In this document: piece by piece, positions 11,105-22,133 of the stretch
Layout of the letters: every line of letters begins with the position of its first letter
How positions within the stretch are numbered: position 1 is the stretch's first letter
Origin: Caenorhabditis elegans
Lineage: Eukaryota > Nematoda > Chromadorea > Rhabditida > Rhabditidae
Assembly: GCF_000002985.6 (NCBI RefSeq)
Contig: NC_003283.11
Location: forward strand, 9,486,001-9,550,000
Length of the DNA stretch: 64,000 nt
Reading direction: 5' to 3'
Translations under genes and position numbers: made by a program
Notes under the pieces: model-generated
Told to the model about the DNA's origin: nothing
Database searches by the model: none
The model's input: the letters and a program-made list of their open reading frames with translations, nothing else

Positions 11105-13273
11105 ATGGGAGGAACATCCTTGGATCCAGCATTGGCCGAGATTGGAAAGAAGAACGGGCTTCTTGTTTGGAGAATTAATGTACGTTTTGTAGTCAATGGA
11201 GTAACATTTACAGTGTCAAATCTAGTCTGAACTACGGTACAGTCACAATTATTTCCTAATATTTTAAGTGAAATATTCTGAAATATATTACAAATGTTGT
11301 GTGTTCAAAATTAGTTGTCATTGGAAGTGGTCTATAGTTTTAAAATCTTGCACTGTCATCAACAAACTAATATCTTACTCATCCTACGTTTAAACCCTTG
11401 AACTTTGAAATGTGTCATATCAAGTTGTTTGTGTCAAAAATATTCCCCAATATCTTCTTTATCCTCCCCACGTATCTATCAGTTCCAATGTTTCGCAATT
11501 TCAGAAATTTGTGTTGGAGCCGGTCCCCGAGGTTGATCATGGTGTGTTTTACATTGGAGACGCCTACATTGCACTCTACGTATGTTTTCCTATAGAACAG
11601 AATATATGAAAAGAGATGGTTACAGCAAAAGTACGATGGATGTTGGGATGTTCATTTCTGGCTTGGAAAGAATGCATCGACTGATGAAATTGGAGTTGCA
11701 GCAATCAAGACTGTAGAGATTGACGATGTAAGAAATGCTTCTAGAAAGTTTTAAAATTTGATTGTTTCAGTCTCTCGGTGGAATTCCAACCCAACATCGT
11801 GAAATTCAAAACTACGAATCTCCTCTCTTCTTGTCCTATTTCCCTGACGGAATTCGTTATGTATCTGGTGGTTATGAATCTGGATACCGTCATGTAGACG
11901 ATCAGTTCAAAAACTGGAAACCTCATTTGTTCCATTGTAAGGGAAAACGAAATGTGAGATGCACGGAGGTAAGGAAAAATAAATAGAAGATAAGAGACAT
12001 TGAAAGCACACAGAATACAATTCTAGGTGGAATGTGAAGTGAATTCTCTTAATTTGGGAGATGTATTCATTTTGGATCTGGGAAAGGATCTTTATGTTTG
12101 GATGCCACCAGAGAGTGGAAGACTTGAAAGAATCAAGGGAATGGCTCGTGCCAAGAATATTGCTGATCATGAAAGAATGGGAATCCCGAAAGTTCATATT
12201 CTTGATGATGTTGAATGGGATAATGATTCAACATTCTGGAGTTATTTTGGTGGGGTTTCGTCCGTTAGGAAGGTGTCAAAGGGAAAAGATGACGATGATA
12301 ACTACTGGAAAAGACTTACGGAGCAAATTACACTTTGGAAGTAAGACAATTTTGAAATTTGACTGGAATTTAAGGGAATTTATTTAACCTATTGAAAATT
12401 GATTTATTTCAGAGTTTCCGACGCATCTGGTGCTGCTAAAGTTAGCATGGTTTCTCAAGGCGAAAATATTCGAAAAGAGCAACTTGATCCCAAGGTGAGT
12501 TGCCGAATCAGTTTAATTGAAACAATTTTATTTTAATTCAGGATGCCTTCATTCTTGATGCAATTAATGGTGGAATCTTCGTCTGGATTGGACATGAATG
12601 TACTCTTGAAGAAAGATCGAAGGCTCTTATTTGGGGGCAGAACTATTTGAAACAGCATGTATGATAATTATTTTATTTCGAAAATAATTCCTTTCACATT
12701 TCAGCATCTTCCCCGCTGGACACAAGTTACTAGAGTTCTCGAATCAGCTGAATCTACTCAATTCACCCAATGGTTCCGTGATTGGGTTGATGAGAAAAAG
12801 AAGAACACATTCACTCCACTCCTTTTCCAAGTTGGTTTGATGCAATGAGCAATTTTCAGATTGAAGTTTCAGGTTTCCGATGAAAGCGGTCTTCTTCATG
12901 TTGAGGAAATTGCAAACTTCACTCAAGAAGATCTTGATGGAGATGATGTCATGATCTTGGATGCTTTGAATTCCATCTACGTTTGGGTTGGAGCAAATGC
13001 TAATGCAAATGAGAAGAAAGAAGCATTAAACACTGCAAAGTTGTACTTGGAAAAAGATAAGTTGCCACGTCACAAGAAAACAGCTATTGACACGATCTTC
13101 CAAGGAAAAGAACCACCAACTTTCAAGAAATTCTTCCCATCCTGGGACGATAATTTGTTCAAGAATGTAAGTAATTAAATACTCTTATGAAAACAAAAAA
13201 TATCATGAGCTAACATATTGTATTTCAGGAAGTTCGATCCGTGCAGAACATGCGTCGCCTTCTCTTCCACTAA
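11105..13273 (+). CDS. gsnl-1: Gelsolin-like actin-severing protein
   Basis: Ten exons (11105-11179, 11505-11579, 11626-11727, 11771-11968, 12027-12340, 12413-12494, 12542-12658, 12705-12830, 12873-13166, 13229-13273) give a 475-residue protein starting [19 protein letters not shown]. Four gelsolin repeats are visible. G1 is about residues 25-140 ([23 protein letters not shown]), G2 about 150-260 ([18 protein letters not shown]), G3 about 285-375 ([18 protein letters not shown]) and G4 about 385-465 ([19 protein letters not shown]). The four-repeat layout and length match C. elegans GSNL-1, which severs and caps actin filaments in a calcium-dependent way and responds to phosphoinositides. There is no villin headpiece and no signal peptide, so it is a cytosolic form. 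An AATAAA signal lies near 13357. All splice sites agree in phase. Confidence 0.93.
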
Positions 13274-15401
13274 TTAAACTTTTTTAATTTTAATTTTTCA
13301 TTGTATCTTATAATGTTTCTACATTTCTAATGTAATTTAAAATGACTCATTGAAATAATAAACACTGCCTGATCATAACTTTTTACAAAATAAGTGAAGG
13401 GGTACATCAGAAGATCGTAGCTAATAGATCTTTATCAGCTCCTCGGTCTGCCCCACAACCATCGTATTTCGTCGTTTTCTTCTGAGAAAAAGTGAAAACG
13501 TGTCATTTTTATGTATCGTTTTCATTCAGAGCTTCCACTCTTCCTTTTCTACATCATCGACCTTGAAATCCTGTGAAAGAACTGTTCAGAACACACTGCT
13601 GGGTCTCCATGGCTACACTGATTTCAATCTGAATCTGATATGTCTTGTGAACATTTACACAAACATATGTTGGACGAAGAAAAATAAACTGCTGAAAGAA
13701 TTAAGAAGGAAGCTATATACAGAGAAATCGAAACGTGCGAAGCGTGAATATTTTCCCGAGACGGAACAATATGAAAATCGGAAAAGTGTCGGGCATTTGC
13801 AATACAAGGCTGAGGGGGAGAACGTGAAAAATCTCTGAACGCATTGTTCCCTATAGAAGAATTATTCTCAATTTCATGCAAATATGTCATTGTGTTTTCT
13901 TGATTTAACTTTTTTAATTTTATTTTTATCGTCCTATACCGTGATTCAGCCTTTCAGACAATCCTCTCCTTCACTAACTCTTGGGAAAAAGAATTGTTCT
14001 GATTCTAATATTATTTCAAATAAATAAAAATTGAAAAATTAGCGAAAGTAAATTACAAATAAGTTAAACATTTTTGGCGAGAAAAACTTTGAATTATTTG
14101 AACTTTCTAATCTTCAAAACTTCAGGAACTCGTTTACACTACACTTTGAACGTTATCCAAAACGAATAACTTTCCTAGTATAACCATTGTGAGGAAGATC
14201 AGAGACCTGTTGTTTGAAGACAGGGAACGTAGAAAGTAAACAGTCCGCTTTTAAATCTGATGTTTTCATAAGAGATCTATGATCTTTGAAGCTTAAAAAG
14301 TGATTGCAGAGATTCCTTAGAAGAGTATATAATCGGTAGTTCTAGATCGGCGCCGGAGTTGGACCGCCGTTAACCGAAAGTTTTAAACTTTAATGCCAAT
14401 CTTAGGTGCCTTTGGAATATTGAAGTTATTACGAAGTTATAGAAATCGAATTATTTCTGCGTTTTTTTATAATTATTTTTTAAGACTGAAATCTTCAAAA
14501 TAGGGCTGACAAACCGGATGTCTGGTTTTTCTGAATCCATGTTCCGAGTTTTCATTTCACGTTCCAGTTTTTTTCTAATTTTGAATACATAATAGTGTGC
14601 AATTATTGTAACTAGACAGATATCATAGGAACTGTCTAAAAAATTATTTTAAAAATTTTGTAGCACCCCAAAACCAGGCACCTGATTCTTCAGAACCCGG
14701 AAACCGGACGTCCGGTTTAGTCCGGTTCGCCAGCATTACTTTAAAATAAAAACTAATATTTTCATTGCAGTTTTAGTTAATTAAGGAGTTCTACTGCTCA
14801 ATCAATTGATATTCAATTAAGGAGAGAACAGTGCAACTTATTGGCGATCACTTTTAAGTTTGAAAGTTTGAAAAAACCGGAAAGTGAATGAGATTCTTGA
14901 CTACCTTCACCTCTTATCCAAACCATCGCAACGTCGAGATAATTGTCTAATAAACATTTGAAGCTGCTAATCTACTCTCGAATCTTTAATTAACCTTCAA
15001 CTTCATTCAAAATGTCCTTCCTGTATGGTGTAATAAAGTACGTCAGCAATCTTTATAGTCTCCATTAAGCACATGAATTTTATCTCATTTTTTCATTTGG
15101 GTCCCACCTCTTATTCTCCTATATGTCCGGTTCACCTTCTTTTTCCTCATCCTTCTCTCATTCTCTAACCCTTTCTAGCCAACATCTAACAGTCCGTCTT
15201 CTTCCCATTTGACTGGCGGCTAAGTATTCAGATGCAAAGCCGAGATATGGGGCGTCAAAAAGAAAAGAATAAGCCTTCGATTGCAGAAGTACATAGCCTT
15301 TTTCCATGCATTTCATTATGTTTCTTTTTCTCATGTTTCAATTCAATTATTGATTATTCCCTTTCCAATTATTTGAAATATTTAACTAAAATTATTTTAG
15401 A
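13274..15401. other. Intergenic region with repeat debris
   Basis: No gene is supported between gsnl-1 and the SWEET gene. A plus-strand frame at 13500-13838 lacks domain features and splice context. An inverted-repeat element sits at 14505-14734. The 3' part (15000-15400) is pyrimidine-rich, probably the promoter and outron of the downstream gene. Confidence 0.45.
14505..14734. repeat. Small terminal-inverted-repeat element
   Basis: The left end, GCTGACAAACCGGATGTCTGG, is matched by the reverse complement of the right end (GGACGTCCGG...TCCGGTTCGCCAGC). The words ACCGGA and GTCCGG recur inside. This is a non-coding, non-autonomous repeat of about 230 bp. No clear target duplication was identified. 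Confidence 0.6.
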
Positions 15402-18400
15402 ATGGAGATCGACTTGGGTACGGTCTCTGCCTCTCGGCTCTTTGCCATGTATACATCAAATCTTGTCTGGTCATTATTTCTAACCTCTACAGCTCTTCAT
15501 GCAGTTGCTTTAATTACTAGTCCAGTGTAAGTAACTTTTTTTCTAGATATAATCTTGGCAGATTGTCGAAACTGTCCTATAAACTTTATTCACTTCCGTG
15601 GGAGGCAGATTAAATGTGGTTAAAATTAGCTGGGAACAAAAGAAAAACGTCGAATATCAATAACAAATGTGTTTCGAAAAGTCCACAATATCTATTTTAC
15701 ATTCAAAATATAATTTTATCTTAACAAAACTGGTAAATTTAAAAGAAAATAGTTAAAAGTATTTAAATTTCAGTCAAGCTGTTCATAAATGGGTACGAAG
15801 GCAAAGCAGTGACAGTGATACTCCCATTCCATACATTTGTGCAGTTATTGGGTAAGAGTTTGCCCTAAACATTTATTTATTATTATTTAAAGGAAAATTA
15901 AGTATATTCTAAAGAAAAAAAAAACAAAAAAGTTGGACAAGAATGTGAAATCTAACTCTACAGAAAAAAACAGTTTTCCAACTCGTGCTAGTCTCCCAGT
16001 CTGATTTTATTTATTTTTACCAGAATATGAAACCAATCAGTGCTCACTTAGTTTTTTGGTATTCAAGTAATTTTTCGAAATGTATTTTAATACACTTCTG
16101 ACACCACGAATGTATCAAAATATATGTTTTTGGTTACTTAAATAAGGCAAAATGTGTGTACTTAAATACACTTTTTAGTTTTCCGACTTTTTACTTTGTA
16201 CGTTGTTTATTTTTTGTGATATTCCAGTACTTCGAACTTGACAAAATCTAAAAAAGTGGTACGACTGCACACGTTTTTGAGTTGTGTTCATAGGATATAA
16301 ATAAAAAACAACAAAGAAATGCTCATAGTTGTACAAAGTTCAACTTAAGTTGTAGTTGTACTAGTAACTTGTCTAATTCTCACCATTTTACTTTACCACC
16401 TTCACCGCAATCAAGATCAGTTTTTCTTTGAAATATGAGATGTCCTTCATGAATTTTCTTAGAAGATCATGAGTAGTTTGGCAGCGTAAACAATATGAAA
16501 AATTCCCTTCACCTCTATCAGATTTGCATTTACGTAAAGAAATACGGTTTTGGTAGATACCATCTTTTGCCATCTAGCTTCCATTTATTGCATCTAATAA
16601 AAAACAATTTTGAAGTGAAACGTTACTTTATTTCTTCATTAACTTTCTCAAGCTTATTTGGAAATTGTCGATCCATCTCCATCTTCAGCTCTCATGTTTT
16701 CTTATATCATTCATTACACTCTTTAAGCCTTGTTCCAACAGAACTATAACGTTTCAAACCTACACTTTTCAATAGAATAATTGTCACTCTGCCAATTTCG
16801 TAGCTTGTAGCTTGGGCATTAAATAACGAACATTTGGGAAACTTTTTTTGAATTCGCAGTCGACATCTATCAAGATCCTATATAGGCCAATCACGTCCCA
16901 AATATATCATATTGTGTTTCTCTTAAATATGAAGTACTGTATCGAGAGAGCATTTGCTCCATGAATACTGCAATATGGCATAGTCGGATCACCGTTTCAA
17001 AGCCAGGGCACAATTTTTTCTGCCTCTCTTTTTATTCCGACTCTCCGATATTGCAGTATTCAGTTCACAAAATAAACTGGATTACTGTAATGGTTCTGTA
17101 ATTGCTGCTATAATAAAACTGTACAACGAATTCCAAAAGTTTCAGGTCTGCACTATGGCTTCGGTATTCAATATTTCTTCGGGACACAAAGCTTATCCTT
17201 TTGCAGACATATGCAGTTTCAATGCAACTATTCTTCGTGATTGCACTCATTTTCTACCGTACCAAAAGAGTATTTATATTTGGATCTTGTTCTTTTTAAA
17301 TATTTGTTTTTAATTTCAGCGAAAGTTAATTCGTCTAATGACTGGAATTGCAGCTGCTCTGTCTTTACTCTTCTTGTACATTGGTAATATGAATGATGAA
17401 GACGGGAAAGAAGTGAGTGTCTGCGTCCCTTTTTCTTATATACACTCTCATTTCTCTATGTCTCTTTCAGTTCACTGGCCGCATCGCATCTGGCGCTCAA
17501 ATTGCTGGGTCTCTGGTCTGTCCGTATCTAATAGTAAGTACTAGTTACCCGTTTAGCCGTCGGGGGTATAGCTCAGGGGTAGAGCGCTCGCTTCGCATGC
17601 GAGAAGTCTGGGGTTCAATTCCCCATACCTCCAAATTTCATTTTGCAGTACAAAGCAGTAACATCGAAATGTATAGATTTTGTACCCCTGGCTCCAGTGG
17701 TCTTCACGTGGGTAATGGAGCTCCACGCGATCGTTTATAGTATTGGTATTGATGATTTTTACATGCTGGTTTGTTCGGAATTTTTTAACTGTTATCAAAT
17801 CAAAGGGTCACATTTTCGACGTGGCCTAGAAAGATCTAAAACTCGGTCGGCGGTTTATCTTTAATTTTCACAGGTTCTTTCTGAACACTCTGAAGATTGA
17901 GAGTAATGTACTTAAAATAGTTTTTCTATTGGTTTTTCGGAGAAGATTTCTTGAGATAGTTCTTAATAACGTGGCACCAGGCTGACCCATTACGGTTTGA
18001 TCTACAAAAAATGCGGGAAATTTTTTGCCCAAAAAAATGTGACGTCAGCACGCTCTTAACCATGCTAAATCAGTAGAGAAGTCAGCGTCTAATTTCCCGC
18101 AATTCTCGTAGATCTACGTTGATCAAACCGACATGGGACAGCCTGACACCACGTGTAAATTCAACTTTTTGAAAGTGACCGAGTTTTCTCAGTTTCTAGG
18201 CCACGCTTCATTCTTGAAAATTCGTTGCTTTTAGATGTAAAACACTAACTTCAAGTATGTGGACAATTTTTTGCACCAATAAATGTGTTAAGATAATCCT
18301 AAATTCAATTTTACAACTTTTCAGTTAGCCAACGTGATCTTCTTCTGTATGGATGGTTCACTTCTCTCGATGTTCTTCGTGTATCCAACGGAAAAAAAGA

Positions 18401-18441
18401 AGAAAAATTTGAAATCGTCACCAATTCCAACAGTCATGTAA
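15402..18441 (+). CDS. SWEET-family sugar transporter
   Basis: Seven exons (15402-15526, 15774-15851, 17146-17269, 17320-17412, 17471-17533, 17649-17768, 18325-18441) encode 239 residues with about seven membrane segments in the 3+1+3 SWEET (MtN3/saliva) arrangement. The first triple-helix unit has the family signature HKWVRRQSSDSDTPIPYICA followed by ALWLRYSIFLRDTKLILLQT. The second has LAPVVFTWVMELHAIVYSIG followed by DDFYMLLANVIFFCMDGSLL and a Lys-rich cytosolic tail. SWEETs are facilitative bidirectional sugar transporters of the plasma or Golgi membrane. The start ATG follows a TTATTTTAG acceptor by one base, suggesting SL1 trans-splicing. Intron 2 is 1.3 kb and holds a hairpin; intron 5 carries a tRNA gene; intron 6 holds a palindromic repeat. 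It is one of the worm swt genes, but I am not certain which number. Confidence 0.85.
16962..17062. repeat. Inverted repeat / hairpin in swt intron 2
   Basis: The 15 bases TGAATACTGCAATAT are repeated as a perfect reverse complement at the right end (ATATTGCAGTATTCA). A second short matching pair (AGTCGG / CCGACT) lies just inside. The interior holds CACAATTTTTTCTG. It could be a tiny transposon remnant or a structured RNA; the sequence alone does not decide. Confidence 0.6.
17562..17633 (+). tRNA. tRNA-Ala (CGC)
   Basis: A complete 72-nt cloverleaf. The acceptor stem GGGGGTA pairs with TACCTCC, with A as discriminator base. The D arm is GCTC...GAGC. The anticodon stem CTCGC/GCGAG holds the loop TTCGCAT, so the anticodon is CGC (reads GCG, alanine). 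The T arm is TGGGG TTCAATT CCCCA with a normal TTC loop. No intron and no encoded CCA, as expected for a eukaryotic tRNA. Internal A and B boxes are intact. It lies in intron 5 of the SWEET gene on the same strand. Confidence 0.97.
17971..18152. repeat. Palindromic TIR repeat in swt intron 6
   Basis: The ends GTGGCACCAGGCTGACCCAT and, in reverse complement, GTGGTGTCAGGCTGTCCCAT are clear inverted repeats. They are followed by matched GGTTTGATC and further inside by GTAGATCTACG and GCGGGAAAT blocks. This ~180-bp element resembles an abundant class of Caenorhabditis palindromic MITE-like repeats. It is non-coding. Confidence 0.8.
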
Positions 18442-19562
18442 CCCAGAATGCTTCGTGTTTTGGTCAAAGCATCTCAGGTTTTCTATCAATTTTCTCTCCA
18501 ACACCAATTTAATGTTGCTTCTCTCTCCTCCTCCCACTCCCAATTCTCAATTTTTCGAAATAAACGGGTACCAGTTCCTTAAGACGGTCAAACATTTATC
18601 ATTAATCAAGAATTGAAAAGCGACACTTGAATCAGCGAAGAATAAGCAAATCACGGAGATTTAGATACGAGAATAAGAAAAATGTAAAAAAGACACAAAA
18701 AACGGAAATAAGAAGAAGAAGATGGGCGAAATTAAGAAGATGTGACATTGCACGTTTATCATTTCGTCGCGTTAATCGGACATTAACACCGCTTTGTCTC
18801 AACCACATACAATTTTTTGAAAAATTTCGGTTTTTTGTGGGTGATTTAGTCTATGTTACTGTAATCGAATTGACAAATTCTTCGATCGTCTATGACTTTA
18901 GCTTTATAATTTAGGTTAGAAAAAGAGAAGTTTCGGAGATGGAATGTGTCAACTTATGTTCCAAAAAACCCAATAAACTGCAATATTTATATGAGAAATA
19001 TAAACTGAAGGTAAGAAGAATGGCAGGTTATATTATTAATTGGTGTATATGAAAGAAGGTCATTCGTTTATTATATTATCTATTCTTAATCTCTTTTATT
19101 ACATCCAAACCTTTTAGAGACTCTCTGAACATTCTATTGAATTCGAAATTTTCATCTGGGGATTACTGTACTTAGCTCATAATCGTATCAATTCCTGAAC
19201 ACACTCACTGCCGTTCTCAAAATTATGTAAATTTTCATATTCTCTTTATGGCATCTGAGGATTATTTTTATGGCTTAAAATCAATTTTTGGCAACTTGAC
19301 TACTTACAAAATGTGTTCTCATGCATAACTTTGTAATAGGTGGGTACGAATGCTTTGTTCCTTTGAACTTCAAAGCGTTCCCAAGAACGCCTTGTATTGG
19401 TATTTCTCGACGATTTATTGTCCGTTTCTCGTTTCTTGTGATAATTATAGAGGTCAAAATGTCACTTTTACTTGCCATTCATATATTCCAGTCTTTTTTC
19501 AATTTCAACCCGATCTCTCAGTTCTCTACCAATTCGTCTTGAGCTAATTCCCTTGTCAATCG
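18442..19562. other. Intergenic region
   Basis: No supported gene. The 3' UTR of the SWEET gene lies at the start (AATAAA near 18560). A frame at 18627-18914 is Arg/Lys-rich but has no other sign of coding. The end of the stretch probably contains the promoter and outron of haao-1. Confidence 0.45.
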
Positions 19563-19688
19563 ATGAGTTGCTTCACCTCCACTAAATTATTCATTTCGCA
19601 TCAGGAGCAAGTAGTCTGTACGACTTCCGTTTCTACCGAAGAGCAACAGAAGCCTCAACTCAAACTGGCAGAACCACCTGTGATAACA

Positions 19689-20983
19689 ATGAGCGGAGTT
19701 ACTGCAATTGAGATTCCACAATGGATTCAAGATAATCAAGAGGATTTTGTACCACCTGTTTGTAACAAGTGTATGTTCTCGGATCAGTTGAAAGTTTTCT
19801 ACGTTGGAGGACCAAATCAAAGAAAAGATTTTCATTTGGAAGAAGGAGAAGAGTTTTTCTTCCAGAGAAAAGGGGATATGGTACTGAAAGTGATTGAAAA
19901 GGGTCAAGTCCGTGATCTAGTAATCAAGCAAGGTAGGATTCATCACAAAATTTATTTTTGAATTTGTAAATTAATTAATTAATAACACAAACTCACATGG
20001 TTTCTTAGATAACTTTTTAACTAGCTTTTTAAATTAAAATTCCATGAACAAAAAATTTAGACTGAAAATTGAGAATTTTTCACAATTTATAAACGGAAAC
20101 TAAATCTGTGTTGTCAAAAATTTTTTGGAATTATTTTTTTCACAAATGTTAGATAATCTGAATCAAAACTCAAAATTGAGCTCTCTATTTTTCAGGGGAA
20201 ATGTTCATGTTGCCAGCAAGAGTAGAACATTCACCTCAAAGATTTTCCAACTCTATTGGTCTTGTCGTTGAACGTGAACGAAAGAATACTGAATTTGATT
20301 GTGTTCGATTTCTTGTTGGTTCTTCCAATATCACACTCTTTGAAAGATGGTTCTATTTGACTGATGTTGTCAAGGATTTACCTCCATTAATCAAAGAATT
20401 TTATGGATCGAATGAATTCAAAACTGGTTGGTTTGTAGTTGTGTGAGCTCACCGATTTTTTGTTTCAGGTAAACCAGGAAAAGGAACATTTGCATGCAAT
20501 GCTCCATACGAAGCAAGATGGACTGATTTACCCGTACCTATTAATAGAAAAGAATTTATCTATGATCATATCAGTGAAGTGAAGTAAGAAATTAGTTGGT
20601 TTTGTTTCGGATAGTTAATTTGAGAAGTTTTCAGAAACGGACCAGTGAGAATTTATGGAGCACCTGAGTACAAAACTGAAGTTATGTTGCTAGGAGAGGG
20701 ATCTTATGATTTGGAAAGTGGAACTGTAGAGTTGCTAATTTGGTTGCAGGTATGGCAAAAACAGAAAAATCCCAAAAAAAATTCATGTATCATTTAGGAA
20801 AACACATTTGCGGTCGTAGAAGAGAGCGGGTTCACTTATGCAATGAAATCGGAGACCATGGTTAGGATAAAACCGAACACAAAGTAAGAATACGGAATTA
20901 TAGGTTCTTTGAAATAATTTTGTTTTAGGTGTCTTCTTAATGTCAAAGGAGGATTTGCTATCACCATCAGAATGCCAGCATAA
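19689..20983 (+). CDS. haao-1: 3-hydroxyanthranilate 3,4-dioxygenase
   Basis: Six exons (first coding part 19689-19932, then 20196-20426, 20469-20583, 20635-20749, 20798-20883, 20929-20983) give 281 residues, the usual size for animal HAAO. The enzyme is a cytosolic cupin that uses Fe(II) and O2 to open 3-hydroxyanthranilate in the kynurenine pathway, leading to quinolinate and NAD. Iron-ligand and substrate features of the family are present: [20 protein letters not shown] (His and Glu ligands) and [14 protein letters not shown] (third His ligand). I chose the ATG giving [12 protein letters not shown] because it yields the family length. The frame stays open upstream to an ATG at 19563, adding 42 residues without family support. 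Neighbours are unrelated in function. Confidence 0.92.
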
Positions 20984-22133
20984 TTTTTTTTTTCAATTTT
21001 GTAAAAGTCAATTTCCATATAGGCTGATTGAATGAATGCTTTTTTCAATATTTCTATCTTTATTCCAAAATGTAATTTCAATTTTGATTTATAACAAAAT
21101 GAATGACATGCAATCGTGGCCAACTGATAACATCAATTCCGTTTCATTATCATCGATGTCAAATGTCTCGTGTAACACACGCTGTCGGTTCAGCAAAACC
21201 ATCATGTTCTTCAAAGCTTCAGAAAATTTGTACTTTCAGACCTCGTTGTTCGTTTCAGGAAATTATGTCACTGTAAAAACTGTAAAATTGGTTAAAAATA
21301 CAAAGAATCCAATTTTTGTTTTGTAGTTAGTTTACATAACTATTTTTAGTATGATTTCTATTTCATTAGAAAAAAAAACGTTAACTCATTCCGAAAATTT
21401 TTTAGCAGAAAAATAATAAATGCCTTTTAGCCGTAATTTTCAAAGGGGTTGTTTTTAAATTTGATGGGGAAGATTGAAAATAATAACTTAAAATAACTTC
21501 TCGGTTGGAAAAAAACTATAATTTAGAAAATGTTCACAATACCTCATTTTTTACTGTCAAATCGTCACGAGAACTTTGATTGTTGAAATTTGGCCAGTAC
21601 TTCCTTGTTTTGAGCATCTTTTTAATATGATCAATGACGTACAATCCAAGTTTCAGATCTTTAAAAACATCTGATTACGATTACAGATCTTTTATTTTAT
21701 TGTTCATAGCCCATTTTTCGTTTTGCAACCCTTATCATTAATATGCCCTTTTTGTGTACATTTATTCTTTTTCTTTCGTTGTCTTCATTGAGTATTAACT
21801 GAAATTGTCTAGGATTATGAGCATCGGAAACTGAAATGATAAGTATTTCCCGCGCTCATGTGGTTTTTTTTTTAATTTTCTAACGGTTTTTCCTCAACAG
21901 TTGAATCAATGTTATAAATTGCCAAAAAACAAAGACTACAATAAATGGACCACATTATAACGTCTAAGCACTGTAGTTTTCCTATTTACTATTATCAACT
22001 GTCGTCTTTATCAGTCTCTATCTTTTTCTAAATTGACCTTCGGCCACACTGTAGGCTACCCATGCTGTCCTCTTGCCCAGTTCTTATATTTTGATTGTTA
22101 TTGCTAAATTCATTTATTTTTCAAACTTCAGCC
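20984..22133. other. Intergenic region
   Basis: No gene recognised between haao-1 and the acyl-CoA synthetase gene. The sequence is AT-rich with short homopolymer runs. The last ~100 bases, ending in AACTTCAG next to the downstream ATG, look like an outron with a trans-splice acceptor. Confidence 0.45.

Noticed and set aside
13500-13838. Plus-strand 112-codon frame after gsnl-1
   Set aside because: Low-quality composition, no domain, overlaps an antisense frame of similar length; no start or splice support.
15232-15400. Upstream first exon for the SWEET gene (MQSRDMGRQKEKNKPS)
   Set aside because: Joining it to the next exon shifts frame and gives a premature stop; the ATG at 15402 right after TTATTTTAG gives the family N-terminus.
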